Source: Prevotella sp. UBA3675
Lineage (GTDB): Bacteria; Bacteroidota; Bacteroidia; Bacteroidales; Bacteroidaceae
Assembly: GCA_002372235.1 (NCBI GenBank)
Contig: DFJI01000010.1
Coordinates: 47,899 to 111,898, forward strand
Length of the DNA: 64,000 bases
Direction: 5' to 3'
In this document: positions 24,854 through 32,456 of the stretch, one piece after another
Layout of the letters: the number at the start of each line of letters is the position of its first letter
Position numbering within the stretch: position 1 is the first letter of the stretch
Made by a program: the position numbers and the translations under genes
Notes under the pieces: model-generated
Database searches by the model: none
Seen by the model: only the letters and a program-made list of their open reading frames with translations
What the model was told of the DNA's origin: nothing

Positions 24854-26599
24854 TTACCAGAAATAGGCATAGAAGCAAGCGCAGAGGCCGATTACGATCA
24901 GGGTGCCCACGATGTCGAAGGTGCCCCAGCTCTCCTTGATCGACTTCTTGAAGTCAGCCGAGAAGGTGATGGCATCGACCTGAGCCTTGGTAGGTGCAGG
25001 CGTGAAGCAGCTCACGCAGACCATGAGGCAGATGATGAACACGAGCAGCCAGCACTCGAAGATGAGCCAGTTGGTCTGCCAGAACCATGTGGTGTTCTCC
25101 CAGAAGGCACCTTCCATAGCGGCCTTGCCCGAGTCAGTGATCACGTTGGTCACGAGGCGAATCATGCCCACGCAGAAGCCGCCAATGAGGCCCCACTCAC
25201 CTGCCTTAGGCGTAATCTTCTTAGAGAAGATGCCGAGCGTGAACACAGCCACCATAGCGGGGGCGATGAGCGACTGAATGTCCTGCAGATAGCTGTAGAG
25301 GTTGCCCATCGACATCATGACAGGCATCCAGGCCAGACCGAGAATCACGACCACGACCGTAGCCATACGGCCTACGAACACGTAGTGGGCCTCGCTCATG
25401 CCTTTCTTCATGGGCTTGTAGAAGTCCTCGGTGAAGAGCGTGGCGCAGCTGTTGAAGAAGGCGGCCAGCGATGCAACGAGGGCGCACACGAAACCGATGG
25501 TCACGATGCCCTTGATGCCGGCAGGCAGGATGTTCTTCACCATCATGGCGAAGGCGCCGTCGGTTGACTCGTGGTTGGTGATGTCCATCACGATGCCGCT
25601 GTCAGGATTCTGCGACAGGGCATAGGCAATCATGCCGGGGATGAGGAACATGAAGCAGGGCAGAATCTTGAAGAAGCCTGCTGCGATGGTACCGCGACGG
25701 GCGCGCTTCATCACTTCGGCATTGTCCTCGCCGGGCACCTGACCCAGTACACGCTGCACGATGTGCTGGTCGGTACACCAGTACCAGAAGCCGATGATGG
25801 AGGCTCCGAGGAACACCACATAGCCCGGGAATTGGGGATACATGGGGTCGCCCGGATCGGTGTGGAACATGTGGGTGGTGCCGTAGCCCTCGTGGGCTGC
25901 ATTACACACGGCCATCATGTTCTCCCATCCGGCTGTGATGCTGCCGCCGCCCAAGGCCGAGAGGCCGAGGAAGAGCACGAGGAAGGAGCCTATAATAAGA
26001 ATAGGTGTCTGAATGGTGCTGAGGGTCATCACGCCCTTCATGCCGCCGAACACGGTGAACACGGCTGTGATGGCAATCAGGCCGATGGCTCCATACCAGA
26101 AAGGTATGCCGAGCAGATACTTGAAGAAGATGCCGCCCGTGAAAGCGGTGACCGACACCTTGGTGAGCACATAGGCCACGAGGGTGATGATGCTGAGCCA
26201 CGAGCCCGTGCGCTGGGTGTAGCGGAACTTCAGGAAGTCGGGCATGGTGATGATCTTGCCCATCTTGTTGATGAGCAGCTGATAGAAGGGCACGAACAGC
26301 CAGCCGAGAATCAGGATCATCCAGCCCTGCATCTCCCAGTGGGCCATGCCCACGCCGTCCTTGGCACCTGTTCCGGCCAAGCCCACAAGGTGCTCCGAGC
26401 CGATGTTGGCGGCAAAGATGGCCATACCGATCACATACCAGGGCTCGCCCTTACCGAAGAGGTAAGCCGACGAGTCTTCGCCCTGCTGGGCTTTCTTGTC
26501 TTTCCAGATGGCATACCACACGGCTGCCACCACTCCACACAGGCCGACGATGAGCACCACCCAGTCGAGCCAGATAAATTCATGTGAACTCCAGTTCAT
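24854..26599 (-). CDS. sodium:solute symporter, probably for arabinose
   Basis: 581 residues with about 14 hydrophobic helices of the SSS (SGLT-like) family. The N-terminal half has GGEPWY-type, GSEHLVGLAGTGAKDG and WEMQGWMILILGW segments, and WYWCTDQHIVQRVLG (about residues 271-285) is typical of Na+/sugar cotransporters. It would take up a pentose at the inner membrane. It sits 37 bases after galM and 21 bases before the AraR-like gene, so L-arabinose is the likely cargo. Confidence 0.9.
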   Translation of the reverse strand: MNWSSHEFIWLDWVVLIVGLCGVVAAVWYAIWKDKKAQQGEDSSAYLFGKGEPWYVIGMAIFAANIGSEHLVGLAGTGAKDGVGMAHWEMQGWMILILGWLFVPFYQLLINKMGKIITMPDFLKFRYTQRTGSWLSIITLVAYVLTKVSVTAFTGGIFFKYLLGIPFWYGAIGLIAITAVFTVFGGMKGVMTLSTIQTPILIIGSFLVLFLGLSALGGGSITAGWENMMAVCNAAHEGYGTTHMFHTDPGDPMYPQFPGYVVFLGASIIGFWYWCTDQHIVQRVLGQVPGEDNAEVMKRARRGTIAAGFFKILPCFMFLIPGMIAYALSQNPDSGIVMDITNHESTDGAFAMMVKNILPAGIKGIVTIGFVCALVASLAAFFNSCATLFTEDFYKPMKKGMSEAHYVFVGRMATVVVVILGLAWMPVMMSMGNLYSYLQDIQSLIAPAMVAVFTLGIFSKKITPKAGEWGLIGGFCVGMIRLVTNVITDSGKAAMEGAFWENTTWFWQTNWLIFECWLLVFIICLMVCVSCFTPAPTKAQVDAITFSADFKKSIKESWGTFDIVGTLIVIGLCACFYAYFW

Positions 26600-26636
26600 T
26601 TTCTTACTATTCGTTTATTTGTTGATGATTCGTTAT

Positions 26637-27827
26637 TTACTTGATTGAGAACTTATAGGCAGCGTGGCTGTAGTAAGGCTTCTCGGGTGTGACCACCGGG
26701 CTGGCCCACTCAGGATGGTTGGGGCTGTCGGGATATTTCTGGCTCTCCAGGCACACGCTCACGTGCTGCGGATACTTCTTGCCCAGCTTGCGCACGATGT
26801 TCTCTTCGCCGCCTACGCCCTGGAAGTTGCCGCTATAGACCTGCACGCCGGGCTCGTTGGTGAACATCTCCATGAAGATGCCCGTGCGGGGGCTGTAGAG
26901 CGAGGCGCACACCTGCGTGTCGTCGCCAGCCGTGTTGAGGCACCAGTTGTGGTCGTAGCCGTGTGCGTTCTTTATCTGATAGTAGTCTGAATGGATGGAG
27001 TCGCCCACGGCATGAGGTGTGCGGAAGTCCATCGGGGTGCCCTCCACGGGAAGAATCTTGCCGGTGGGCATGTAGCTGAAGTCTGCCTCGGTGAAGGAGT
27101 CGGCATTCACGTAGAGCACCTGATCGTAGGCAGCGTTCTCCAGGTCGCCCGAGAGGTTATAGTAGTTGTGGTTCGTCTGGTTGATGATGGTAGGCTTGTC
27201 GGTCGTGGCCTCCCACACGATGTCTAGCACGTTGTCGGCTGTCACCTTATAAGTGGTCGTGGCCACCACGTTGCCGGGGAATCCGTTCTCTCCGTCGGCA
27301 GCCTTGATCTGCAGTTTCAGCACCGAGTCGTTGGCCTCCACCACGTCATACACCTGGTTCATCCATCCCGTAGCGCCGCCCCCGTGCAGGCAGTGAGTGC
27401 GCGTGTCGCCCTCGTGGGGATCGTTCTGCCGCAGCTGATAGGTCACTCCGCCGAGTGCGAACTTGCCGTCGCAGATGCGGTTGGCATAGCGGCCTACGCT
27501 GGATCCGTAGTCGGTGGGCGAGTTGAGCGTGTCGGCATACTGGGCTATGTTGTCGAAGCCGAGCACCACGTCGGTGGGCTTGCCGTCCTTGTCGTTCACC
27601 ACGAGGCTCACCACGCGCCCGCCGTAGTTGGTGATGCACACCTCCATACCGCTCTCGTTCTTGAGCGTGTAGAGCTTCACCTCCTTATTATTAATGAGGG
27701 TGTCGAACTTAGCGGCATCGAGTCCCGACTTGGTGAGTGTGGTCTCCTGCTGCTGACCGCCGGCGCAGGCCGACATCATGAGTGCCATTGCACCGATGCA
27801 GAGCAACGAGTTTTTAGCTGTTTTCAT
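26637..27827 (-). CDS. galM: aldose 1-epimerase lipoprotein
   Basis: 396 residues. A lipoprotein signal peptide with lipobox LMMSAC places the acylated Cys at 21, so the enzyme is in the periplasm or at the outer membrane. The mutarotase signature residues are present (NQTNHNYYNLSG, and HGYDHNWCLN near residue 290; the C-terminal Glu region EMFTNEPGVQVYSG). It interconverts the anomers of arabinose or galactose before uptake. It is the first gene of the arabinose unit and has a recognisable promoter. Confidence 0.93.
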   Translation of the reverse strand: MKTAKNSLLCIGAMALMMSACAGGQQQETTLTKSGLDAAKFDTLINNKEVKLYTLKNESGMEVCITNYGGRVVSLVVNDKDGKPTDVVLGFDNIAQYADTLNSPTDYGSSVGRYANRICDGKFALGGVTYQLRQNDPHEGDTRTHCLHGGGATGWMNQVYDVVEANDSVLKLQIKAADGENGFPGNVVATTTYKVTADNVLDIVWEATTDKPTIINQTNHNYYNLSGDLENAAYDQVLYVNADSFTEADFSYMPTGKILPVEGTPMDFRTPHAVGDSIHSDYYQIKNAHGYDHNWCLNTAGDDTQVCASLYSPRTGIFMEMFTNEPGVQVYSGNFQGVGGEENIVRKLGKKYPQHVSVCLESQKYPDSPNHPEWASPVVTPEKPYYSHAAYKFSIK

Positions 27828-27874
27828 TTGCTTAGTGTTTTTTAAGTTTTAGTTATTGTTTCGAAATTTGGGTG

Positions 27875-27905
27875 TAAATTTACGACTTATTTTTAATTCG
27901 GCAAA
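27875..27905 (-). promoter_or_regulatory. putative promoter/operator of the arabinose operon
   Basis: TTTG (27905-27902), a 19-base spacer, then TAAATTTA (27882-27875), one base off TAnnTTTG. The -7 box sits inside the perfect palindrome GTAAATTTAC (27874-27883), which could be an operator half. The start codon of galM is about 48 bases downstream. Confidence 0.45.
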
Positions 27906-27997
27906 GAATCCGCCCTATATATTTTCGAACTGCCTTTTGAAATTGATTCTTTTTAACAAATCGGGGACCATCGCTCCGCCTGATGCCACTCCCGAAA

Positions 27998-28030
27998 AAG
28001 CATTTCCCCTCCTGCGCGAGGAGGGGAAAT
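27998..28030 (-). terminator. terminator of the HU-like gene
   Basis: ATTTCCCCTCCT (28002-28013) pairs with AGGAGGGGAAAT (28019-28030) over a 5-base loop; the minus strand continues GCTTTTTC. It separates the HU-like gene from the arabinose operon. Confidence 0.8.
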
Positions 28031-28085
28031 CGGGGCCTGTGCTACATTCCTATACAGGAAGTGGTGGTGGCCGATGGCGGTCAGC

Positions 28086-28637
28086 TTAGGGCTGCTCCTC
28101 CACACTGCCGCTGGTGCCGCCGCCCTGCTGCTGTTGTCCGCTGCCGCTGGTGCCGCTGTCGTCGTCGGTTGTCAGGCCGGCGCCTTTCATGATTGTGGTG
28201 GCCGACACGCGGGTGGCGTTGCGCGAGAGCACCGGGCTCAGGTAGAGTGAGCGGTCGCTGCGTTCGGGCGTGAAGCCCAACGAGAACACCACGTTCTGAA
28301 TGTCGAGCTCCTCCATCGTCTCGGCACCGCCGTAGAGGGTCTCCCCCTTCTCGTTGGTGCCCATCTTCAGACGTGGCTTCAGGTAGAAGGTGCCCAGCCC
28401 GTCGAGCTTCACCTTGTGCGAGCTGAGCAGCAGCTCCTGAATGCAGTTCACGAACTTCCTGGTCACGCCATACACCACGTCGCTGGTGAAGATGGTGCCG
28501 TGCTCCATGATGTGCTGGCACACGTCGTCGAGGGTCAGGGTCTTCAGGTTGAACACGCGCGGATACCAGCGGCCATAGCTCTTCTGGCTGCTCTTGTTGT
28601 CGTTCTGCCGCTTGATGATAATTACTCCGTTTGACAT
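28086..28637 (-). CDS. HU-related DNA-binding protein
   Basis: 183 residues. The first about 130 residues match the Bacteroidota HU-related family (histone-like fold; VIIIKRQNDNKSSQKSYG, TLDDVCQHIMEHGTIFT, VKLDGLGTFYLKPRLK). The C-terminal tail is low-complexity, rich in Gly, Ser, Gln and Thr. HU-like proteins bend DNA and often accompany mobile or capsule loci in this phylum. The single gene has its own long leader (about 130 bases) containing a GC-rich hairpin element, and its own terminator. Confidence 0.85.
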   Translation of the reverse strand: MSNGVIIIKRQNDNKSSQKSYGRWYPRVFNLKTLTLDDVCQHIMEHGTIFTSDVVYGVTRKFVNCIQELLLSSHKVKLDGLGTFYLKPRLKMGTNEKGETLYGGAETMEELDIQNVVFSLGFTPERSDRSLYLSPVLSRNATRVSATTIMKGAGLTTDDDSGTSGSGQQQQGGGTSGSVEEQP

Positions 28638-28654
28638 AATGATTGTGTGTTTAA

Positions 28655-28716
28655 AGCCAGCCCCCCCTCAGTTTCCCCCACGGGGGGATGAATGGATGGG
28701 CGAGAGGGGGCTTGGG
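28655..28716. repeat. GC-rich intergenic element, copy 2
   Basis: AAGCCAGCCCCCCCTC opens the element, with an inner hairpin TCCCCC/GGGGGA (28674-28679 with 28683-28688), and GAGAGGGGGCTTGGG closes it. It is similar in design to 21804-21862 and lies in the untranslated leader of the HU-like gene. Confidence 0.6.
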
Positions 28717-28770
28717 TGTGTTGATTATTAGGGTTAATTTTGTCTCTCAGTCGCTCGCGATTGACTGATA

Positions 28771-28802
28771 CAAAGGTACGAATTTTTACTTGAATATCCA
28801 AA
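28771..28802 (-). promoter_or_regulatory. promoter of the HU-like gene
   Basis: TACCTTTG (28778-28771) and TTTG (28802-28799), spacer 20 bases, exact consensus. The leader to the start codon is about 130 bases. Confidence 0.65.
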
Positions 28803-28860
28803 TTTTAAAGCCATTATTTTCATGGAATTACCGATATTTTTAAGATAGAAATTTATGTTC

Positions 28861-28976
28861 GCCTACGGCGTAACGCAAATGCCCGTAAATGAACCGTGAA
28901 TAATCCGAGAATATTTACAAAAACATTTACGAGCCATTCACGGCTCATTTACGGGCATTCGCGTTGTGCCGAAGGC
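28861..28976. repeat. long imperfect inverted repeat
   Basis: Arms of 41 bases (28861-28901 and 28936-28976) pair with 5 mismatches around a 34-base AT-rich loop. The core AATGCCCGTAAATGA and CCGTGAAT are perfect. The arms contain no gene. Confidence 0.8.
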
Positions 28977-29030
28977 AATGGAGCTCCATTTTCTCGTCAT
29001 TTTCGCCCGATGCATCTGACGGCTTGTTAA

Positions 29031-29057
29031 ACGCATCGGACGGGCTGTCCGATGCGT
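29031..29057 (-). terminator. hairpin after the DUF6371 gene, probable terminator
   Basis: ACGCATCGGAC (29031-29041) pairs perfectly with GTCCGATGCGT (29047-29057), 5-base loop, 17 bases beyond the stop. The T run is weak, so termination may be inefficient. Confidence 0.5.
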
Positions 29058-29073
29058 CGTTCACAGAAGGAAA

Positions 29074-29988
29074 TCAGAGCTCACCCAGCAGTACATCGCA
29101 GAGGTCGGTATTCGGAGGGTATGCCTCCAGACGCTTCGAAATATTATAGTCAACGTCTTTGACGAGCTGCATCTGCTCAGCCCATTTCTCGTAGCAACCG
29201 CTGTCGGGAAACAGTGTCACCCTGCGTCCTCGCAGGCATTCTGCCTTCTCGGGCGTGAGACCGCTACTGCCCGATGTAGCCATCCACAGATATTCGGGCT
29301 GATAGGCCGCCATGACAAGTGCCGTCTTCTCGCTCTCCACTATGCACACATGCGCCTCAGGACGGCGAGGCAGCAGGTGCAGGCCGAAGAAGCACTGGTA
29401 CAAGCGCCAGTCGGGATGCAGCAGTCCTGCTCGCATCAGCGGCGTGTGCGTCCATCCCTGAAAGCCGTCGCGATGACCGTCGAAGCGGTACTGCATGATG
29501 TGGCCGCCATGCACCAGCCAATGATGGTCTATCTGCCAGAAGATGACGTTGCCGCGACGGGTAGCGCCGATGAGGTAGTCCTGATAGACTTGTTGGAGCT
29601 GCTGCTGCGAGAGGTTCAGATGCCTGGCAACCTGTGAAGAGAACCACTGCCAGAACACGCTGCGTGGCGACTGGCTGCGCAACACATAGTCGGTGGGCAG
29701 CGGCTGGAAGGGCGGCGGCGGCAGGGGCTGGCAATAGCGCTCCGGACGGGGCTCGCTCTCCCTTGCCCACTGATGGTCGTGATAGTATTCCGAAGGCTTG
29801 TAGTGATAGCCGCAGGAGTGCTGGTGATCGCACTTGCCAACGCTGTCGGCCACATAGCTGAAGCCGTTACGTGTATCCACGTAGCGCACGAAACATTTCT
29901 TCTTTCCGCAATGCGGACAGGTGAGCTTACGGGGCTGGTGGCCTGTCAGACGCTTGCTCTCTAACTGATAACGATATTCTTTGTTCAT
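29074..29988 (-). CDS. DUF6371 zinc-ribbon/TOPRIM-like primase protein
   Basis: 304 residues from MNKEYRYQLESKRL (an in-frame ATG 18 bases upstream is possible). N-terminal zinc ribbon: CPHC at 24-27 and Cys at 53 and 59. A central region follows, then a TOPRIM-like part: CIVESEKTALVMA with the catalytic-type Glu near 216 and TLFPDSG near 262. This layout is that of phage and plasmid primase-related proteins, and DUF6371 proteins occur in Bacteroidota mobile elements. It follows a RepA-like ATPase by 121 bases. Together they look like a replication module. Confidence 0.75.
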   Translation of the reverse strand: MNKEYRYQLESKRLTGHQPRKLTCPHCGKKKCFVRYVDTRNGFSYVADSVGKCDHQHSCGYHYKPSEYYHDHQWARESEPRPERYCQPLPPPPFQPLPTDYVLRSQSPRSVFWQWFSSQVARHLNLSQQQLQQVYQDYLIGATRRGNVIFWQIDHHWLVHGGHIMQYRFDGHRDGFQGWTHTPLMRAGLLHPDWRLYQCFFGLHLLPRRPEAHVCIVESEKTALVMAAYQPEYLWMATSGSSGLTPEKAECLRGRRVTLFPDSGCYEKWAEQMQLVKDVDYNISKRLEAYPPNTDLCDVLLGEL

Positions 29989-30109
29989 CATACTCGTTGG
30001 TTTCACTTTGTAATGTTGTTTGTCATGTCTTTTTGTGGCGATTCTCGTTTGTCGTCGGAGCCGCTCTATATATAGGCGGCTCCGACAACAAACAAAAATC
30101 TTATCGCGG

Positions 30110-31276
30110 TCAGAAGGGTAATGCGAGGTCGTTGGATACTTGAATCATGCCGTTGACCGCAACGATGCTGCCGTCTCTCAGCCACTCAGAGATGTATCCG
30201 GCGACGGTTGTACGCTCGCGGTTGAACACCTTGACGAGAATCTCGGTGAGCTGCTTGCGGCTGACCGCACCTCCCTTGTCGGTGAGAATGCGGATACACG
30301 TATCCAGGCGTTCCTCCTGTTTTTTGTCGATGGCTTCCTGGCGCCTCTGCTGCTGTTCGGCCTTGCGCTGCTCTATGAGCTGGCGACGTTGCTCGTCGGC
30401 ATCCACGATATGACCGTCCTGATCGAACGTGATGCTCCATTCGGGCATCTCTTCGTGGCGCGCCTCCGAACAGCGGACGGTGATGACGCTGCTGCCCCGC
30501 TCCTTGACGCACTCCAGCACCGTGGCACTCTTCTGGGCGAGCATCGTGCCGAGGTGGCCGCGCATGTTGTGGTCCTCGTCGGCCTTGTTGGTATGCAGCA
30601 CGCAGACGATGGCGCAGTTGTGCTGGTCGCTAAGCTTCAGCAGTTCTTTGATCAGGCGCTTCGACTCCGTCTCGTCGTTGAAGCTGGCTACGAACTCCAC
30701 GATGCCGTCGAGCATCACTACCTGCGGCTTCTCGTCTTCGAGCGCCACCTCCAGCAACGGCAACAACTGCTCTTGGTCGATGCGGCGGAGCGAGTGGAGC
30801 GACACTTGCGCGTCGATGACCGCAGGCGGCAGTCCCGTCATCTGTGCCACATCCTGCAGGATGCGCTTCGTGTCGGTCCGGCTTTGTTCGGTGTCGAAGA
30901 ACTCGATGTGAGGCTTCTCCAGCAGCGACTTCACGCGAAACATCCCACCTTGCAACAGTGCAGCGATGAACACCTTCAGCGCCGTCGTCTTGCCTGCCTT
31001 CTGCTTGGCCTTGATGGCATGGATGTCGCGCAGGGCAAAGATGCCCTTGTCGTCCACCTGTAGCGCATACTCCTCGGGCGGCACCTCTGTATCGCTACAG
31101 ATGCGCGTCTCCTGAAGAATCTGCCTTAACTGCTCTTTCTCCTGCTCCTCGGCAGAAGGTTGGTTGACAGCCTCGCCCACGATGTCCTTCACCGTCGTCT
31201 GGGCTTGGCCGTTTACTTGTCCAGACAGATTGTCAGTCTGCTGAACGTTCTTAATCTCACTAAAATCCTTTTCCAT
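30110..31276 (-). CDS. RepA-like/AAA-family ATPase of a mobile element
   Basis: 388 residues of the RecA-fold RepA/KaiC-like group. Walker A is AKQKAGKT (about 90-97), Walker B VVMLDG (about 183-188), and the sensor-like CVLHTNKADE is near 222-231. A coiled, Gln-rich linker (about 300-325) leads to a C-terminal winged-helix-like domain. Such ATPases act as replicative helicases of plasmids and satellites. The upstream gap contains five iteron-like repeats. The Walker A lacks the first usual glycine, as in several RepA-like proteins. DUF6371 is immediately downstream. Confidence 0.8.
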   Translation of the reverse strand: MEKDFSEIKNVQQTDNLSGQVNGQAQTTVKDIVGEAVNQPSAEEQEKEQLRQILQETRICSDTEVPPEEYALQVDDKGIFALRDIHAIKAKQKAGKTTALKVFIAALLQGGMFRVKSLLEKPHIEFFDTEQSRTDTKRILQDVAQMTGLPPAVIDAQVSLHSLRRIDQEQLLPLLEVALEDEKPQVVMLDGIVEFVASFNDETESKRLIKELLKLSDQHNCAIVCVLHTNKADEDHNMRGHLGTMLAQKSATVLECVKERGSSVITVRCSEARHEEMPEWSITFDQDGHIVDADEQRRQLIEQRKAEQQQRRQEAIDKKQEERLDTCIRILTDKGGAVSRKQLTEILVKVFNRERTTVAGYISEWLRDGSIVAVNGMIQVSNDLALPF

Positions 31277-31435
31277 TTTGTCCGGATTTTAAAATGAGCA
31301 TCCTCGCACTACCGATATTAATGACGGATGCATTCACAATCGGCGAGGGCCTGTGCTCAGGTCTGTCCCCCTAATATACGCGTAAAATGTTACTATGGGT
31401 TTACCCATTTCTGCACCCTCGGTGTCTGAGGATAG

Positions 31436-31471
31436 CAAAAAGAATTGCACCCAGCGGGTAACTGGGTGCAA
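31436..31471 (-). terminator. terminator of the restriction-modification operon
   Basis: TTGCACCCAG (31445-31454) pairs perfectly with CTGGGTGCAA (31462-31471); the minus strand continues TTCTTTTTG. One arm overlaps the putative -7 box of the ATPase, so it may also act as an operator. Confidence 0.7.
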
Positions 31472-31500
31472 AATTACGTATATATAAAGCTAAAATGAAA
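31469..31500 (-). promoter_or_regulatory. putative promoter of the RepA-like ATPase gene
   Basis: TAATTTTG (31476-31469) fits the -7 box; TTTC (31500-31497), one mismatch from TTTG, lies 20 bases upstream. The leader to the start is about 190 bases. The iteron cluster is directly upstream. Confidence 0.4.
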
Positions 31501-31516
31501 TAATGGCTGTTTCCCT

Positions 31517-31606
31517 ACGTGTACCTCGAACGTGTACCTGCTTAGGTGAGAATCTCGCCAACGTGTACCTGAAACGTGTACCTGAAAAAGGAAAAAACGT
31601 GTACCT
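31517..31606. repeat. five iteron-like direct repeats
   Basis: Exact copies of ACGTGTACCT at 31517, 31530, 31561, 31574 and 31597. Copies 1-2 and 3-4 are 13 bases apart, about one helical turn plus; the pairs are 44 bases apart and the fifth is 23 bases on. All are in the same orientation. The arrangement is that of iterons or of a multi-site operator. Confidence 0.85.
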
Positions 31607-31607
31607 T

Positions 31608-32408
31608 CTAATCATTAAGATGCACTCTTTCTAACCAATACTTTTGAGCAGCATCATGCAGTCTGTCAAAAGTCTTTAGCGGAGTGTCTCGTGAGTATGC
31701 TTTCTGAAGCATCGACTTCCATTCCGTGCTAACCCCTACTAATTTTAGCATCATCTCGCCCACTTCGGTAGCTGTCACAAAACTATTGTCAGCATGCCGG
31801 AAATAGCCATCTGTAATCATTGCCTGAACAATTCGGGTAAAGTCGCTGTTGCGCCTTTTTGCAAGTATAATCCGCTTGCCGTCACTGGCATGCAAGTTCT
31901 CTTCAACGATGTCGCCGGCATTGGCAACCGCAGCACTTTCGCCTACTTTCTGTTTGTCTTTCTCTGCTGCTTCCTTGAACATGTTGAAGTATGGAAGGGC
32001 ATCGGAATTTTTGGAAACGAAAGTTGTCATCATTTCTAAGTGTTCATCATCTACTGCACCTTGCATGGACAAAACATAGAACACACCACCGAAGATAACA
32101 CCCTGATAGTACTCATAAGGTAGAGCATAATTATCAAAAGAGCCCATATACTGATGTTGTGAGGAAAGAAGTGCATTCCAAAAAGTTGCCATCCTACTGA
32201 CAAATGTCACCTGACTTTTGGCCAGACTCTCAGCTAAATCCCTGATACAACTAACCGCTACCGTCTCCTTGAAATTCTGCGACAGTACCTTTTTGCCGTC
32301 AGGTCCTTTGAGACGCAACTTGTCGATGATAAAAGTTACAGACTTATAAGGTTCGTCGGCCTTTTCTAAATCTTCCTGTGTTCTGTAAAATGGCTGAATC
32401 TTTAGCAT
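31608..32408 (-). CDS. unknown 266-residue protein of the restriction-modification operon
   Basis: No family recognised. No signal peptide. The N-terminal about 160 residues are mixed helix and strand (YRTQEDLEKADEPYKSVTF, EYYQGVIFGGVFYVLSMQGAVDDEHLEMM split near residue 110). A Lys/Glu/Ala-rich linker follows, and a helical C-terminal part (about 185-266; DFTRIVQAMITDGYF, WKSMLQKAYSRDTPLKTFDRL) resembles modules seen at the ends of Bacteroidota mobile-element proteins. It starts 48 bases after the methyltransferase stop, is as AT-rich as the two enzyme genes, and ends at a terminator. It may be an accessory or control protein of the R-M system, or a bystander. Confidence 0.7.
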   Translation of the reverse strand: MLKIQPFYRTQEDLEKADEPYKSVTFIIDKLRLKGPDGKKVLSQNFKETVAVSCIRDLAESLAKSQVTFVSRMATFWNALLSSQHQYMGSFDNYALPYEYYQGVIFGGVFYVLSMQGAVDDEHLEMMTTFVSKNSDALPYFNMFKEAAEKDKQKVGESAAVANAGDIVEENLHASDGKRIILAKRRNSDFTRIVQAMITDGYFRHADNSFVTATEVGEMMLKLVGVSTEWKSMLQKAYSRDTPLKTFDRLHDAAQKYWLERVHLND

Positions 32409-32456
32409 CTTTTTTTCTTTGTGTTTACATCGATACGTCTGTATTGACTTATTACT

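Larger units (their letters stand above)
28638..29073. other. 436-base intergenic region rich in inverted repeats
   Basis: No gene is seen. In order it holds the second GC-rich element, the promoter of the HU-like gene, a long imperfect inverted repeat and a perfect 11-bp hairpin beyond the DUF6371 stop. All sit between two minus-strand genes of the accessory region. Confidence 0.7.
31277..31607. other. 331-base region with hairpin and iteron cluster
   Basis: No gene is visible. The part next to the ATPase (31277-31440) holds nothing I can name. Then follow a perfect hairpin (31445-31471), a promoter-like sequence and five ACGTGTACCT repeats. It could be an origin or a control region for the ATPase gene. 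Confidence 0.6.

Noticed and set aside
25571..26587. Long open frame (338 codons) on the plus strand opposite the symporter gene
   Set aside because: Its translation is His/Glu/Asp-rich with no family features and lies fully antisense to a clear SSS symporter; it is a by-product of GC-rich codon use.
30140..31063. 307-codon plus-strand frame opposite the RepA-like ATPase
   Set aside because: Leu/His-rich shadow without motifs; the minus-strand product has Walker motifs.
31517..31606. The ACGTGTACCT cluster as a CRISPR array
   Set aside because: Units are only 10 bases with spacers of 3, 21, 3 and 13 bases, and no cas gene is nearby.
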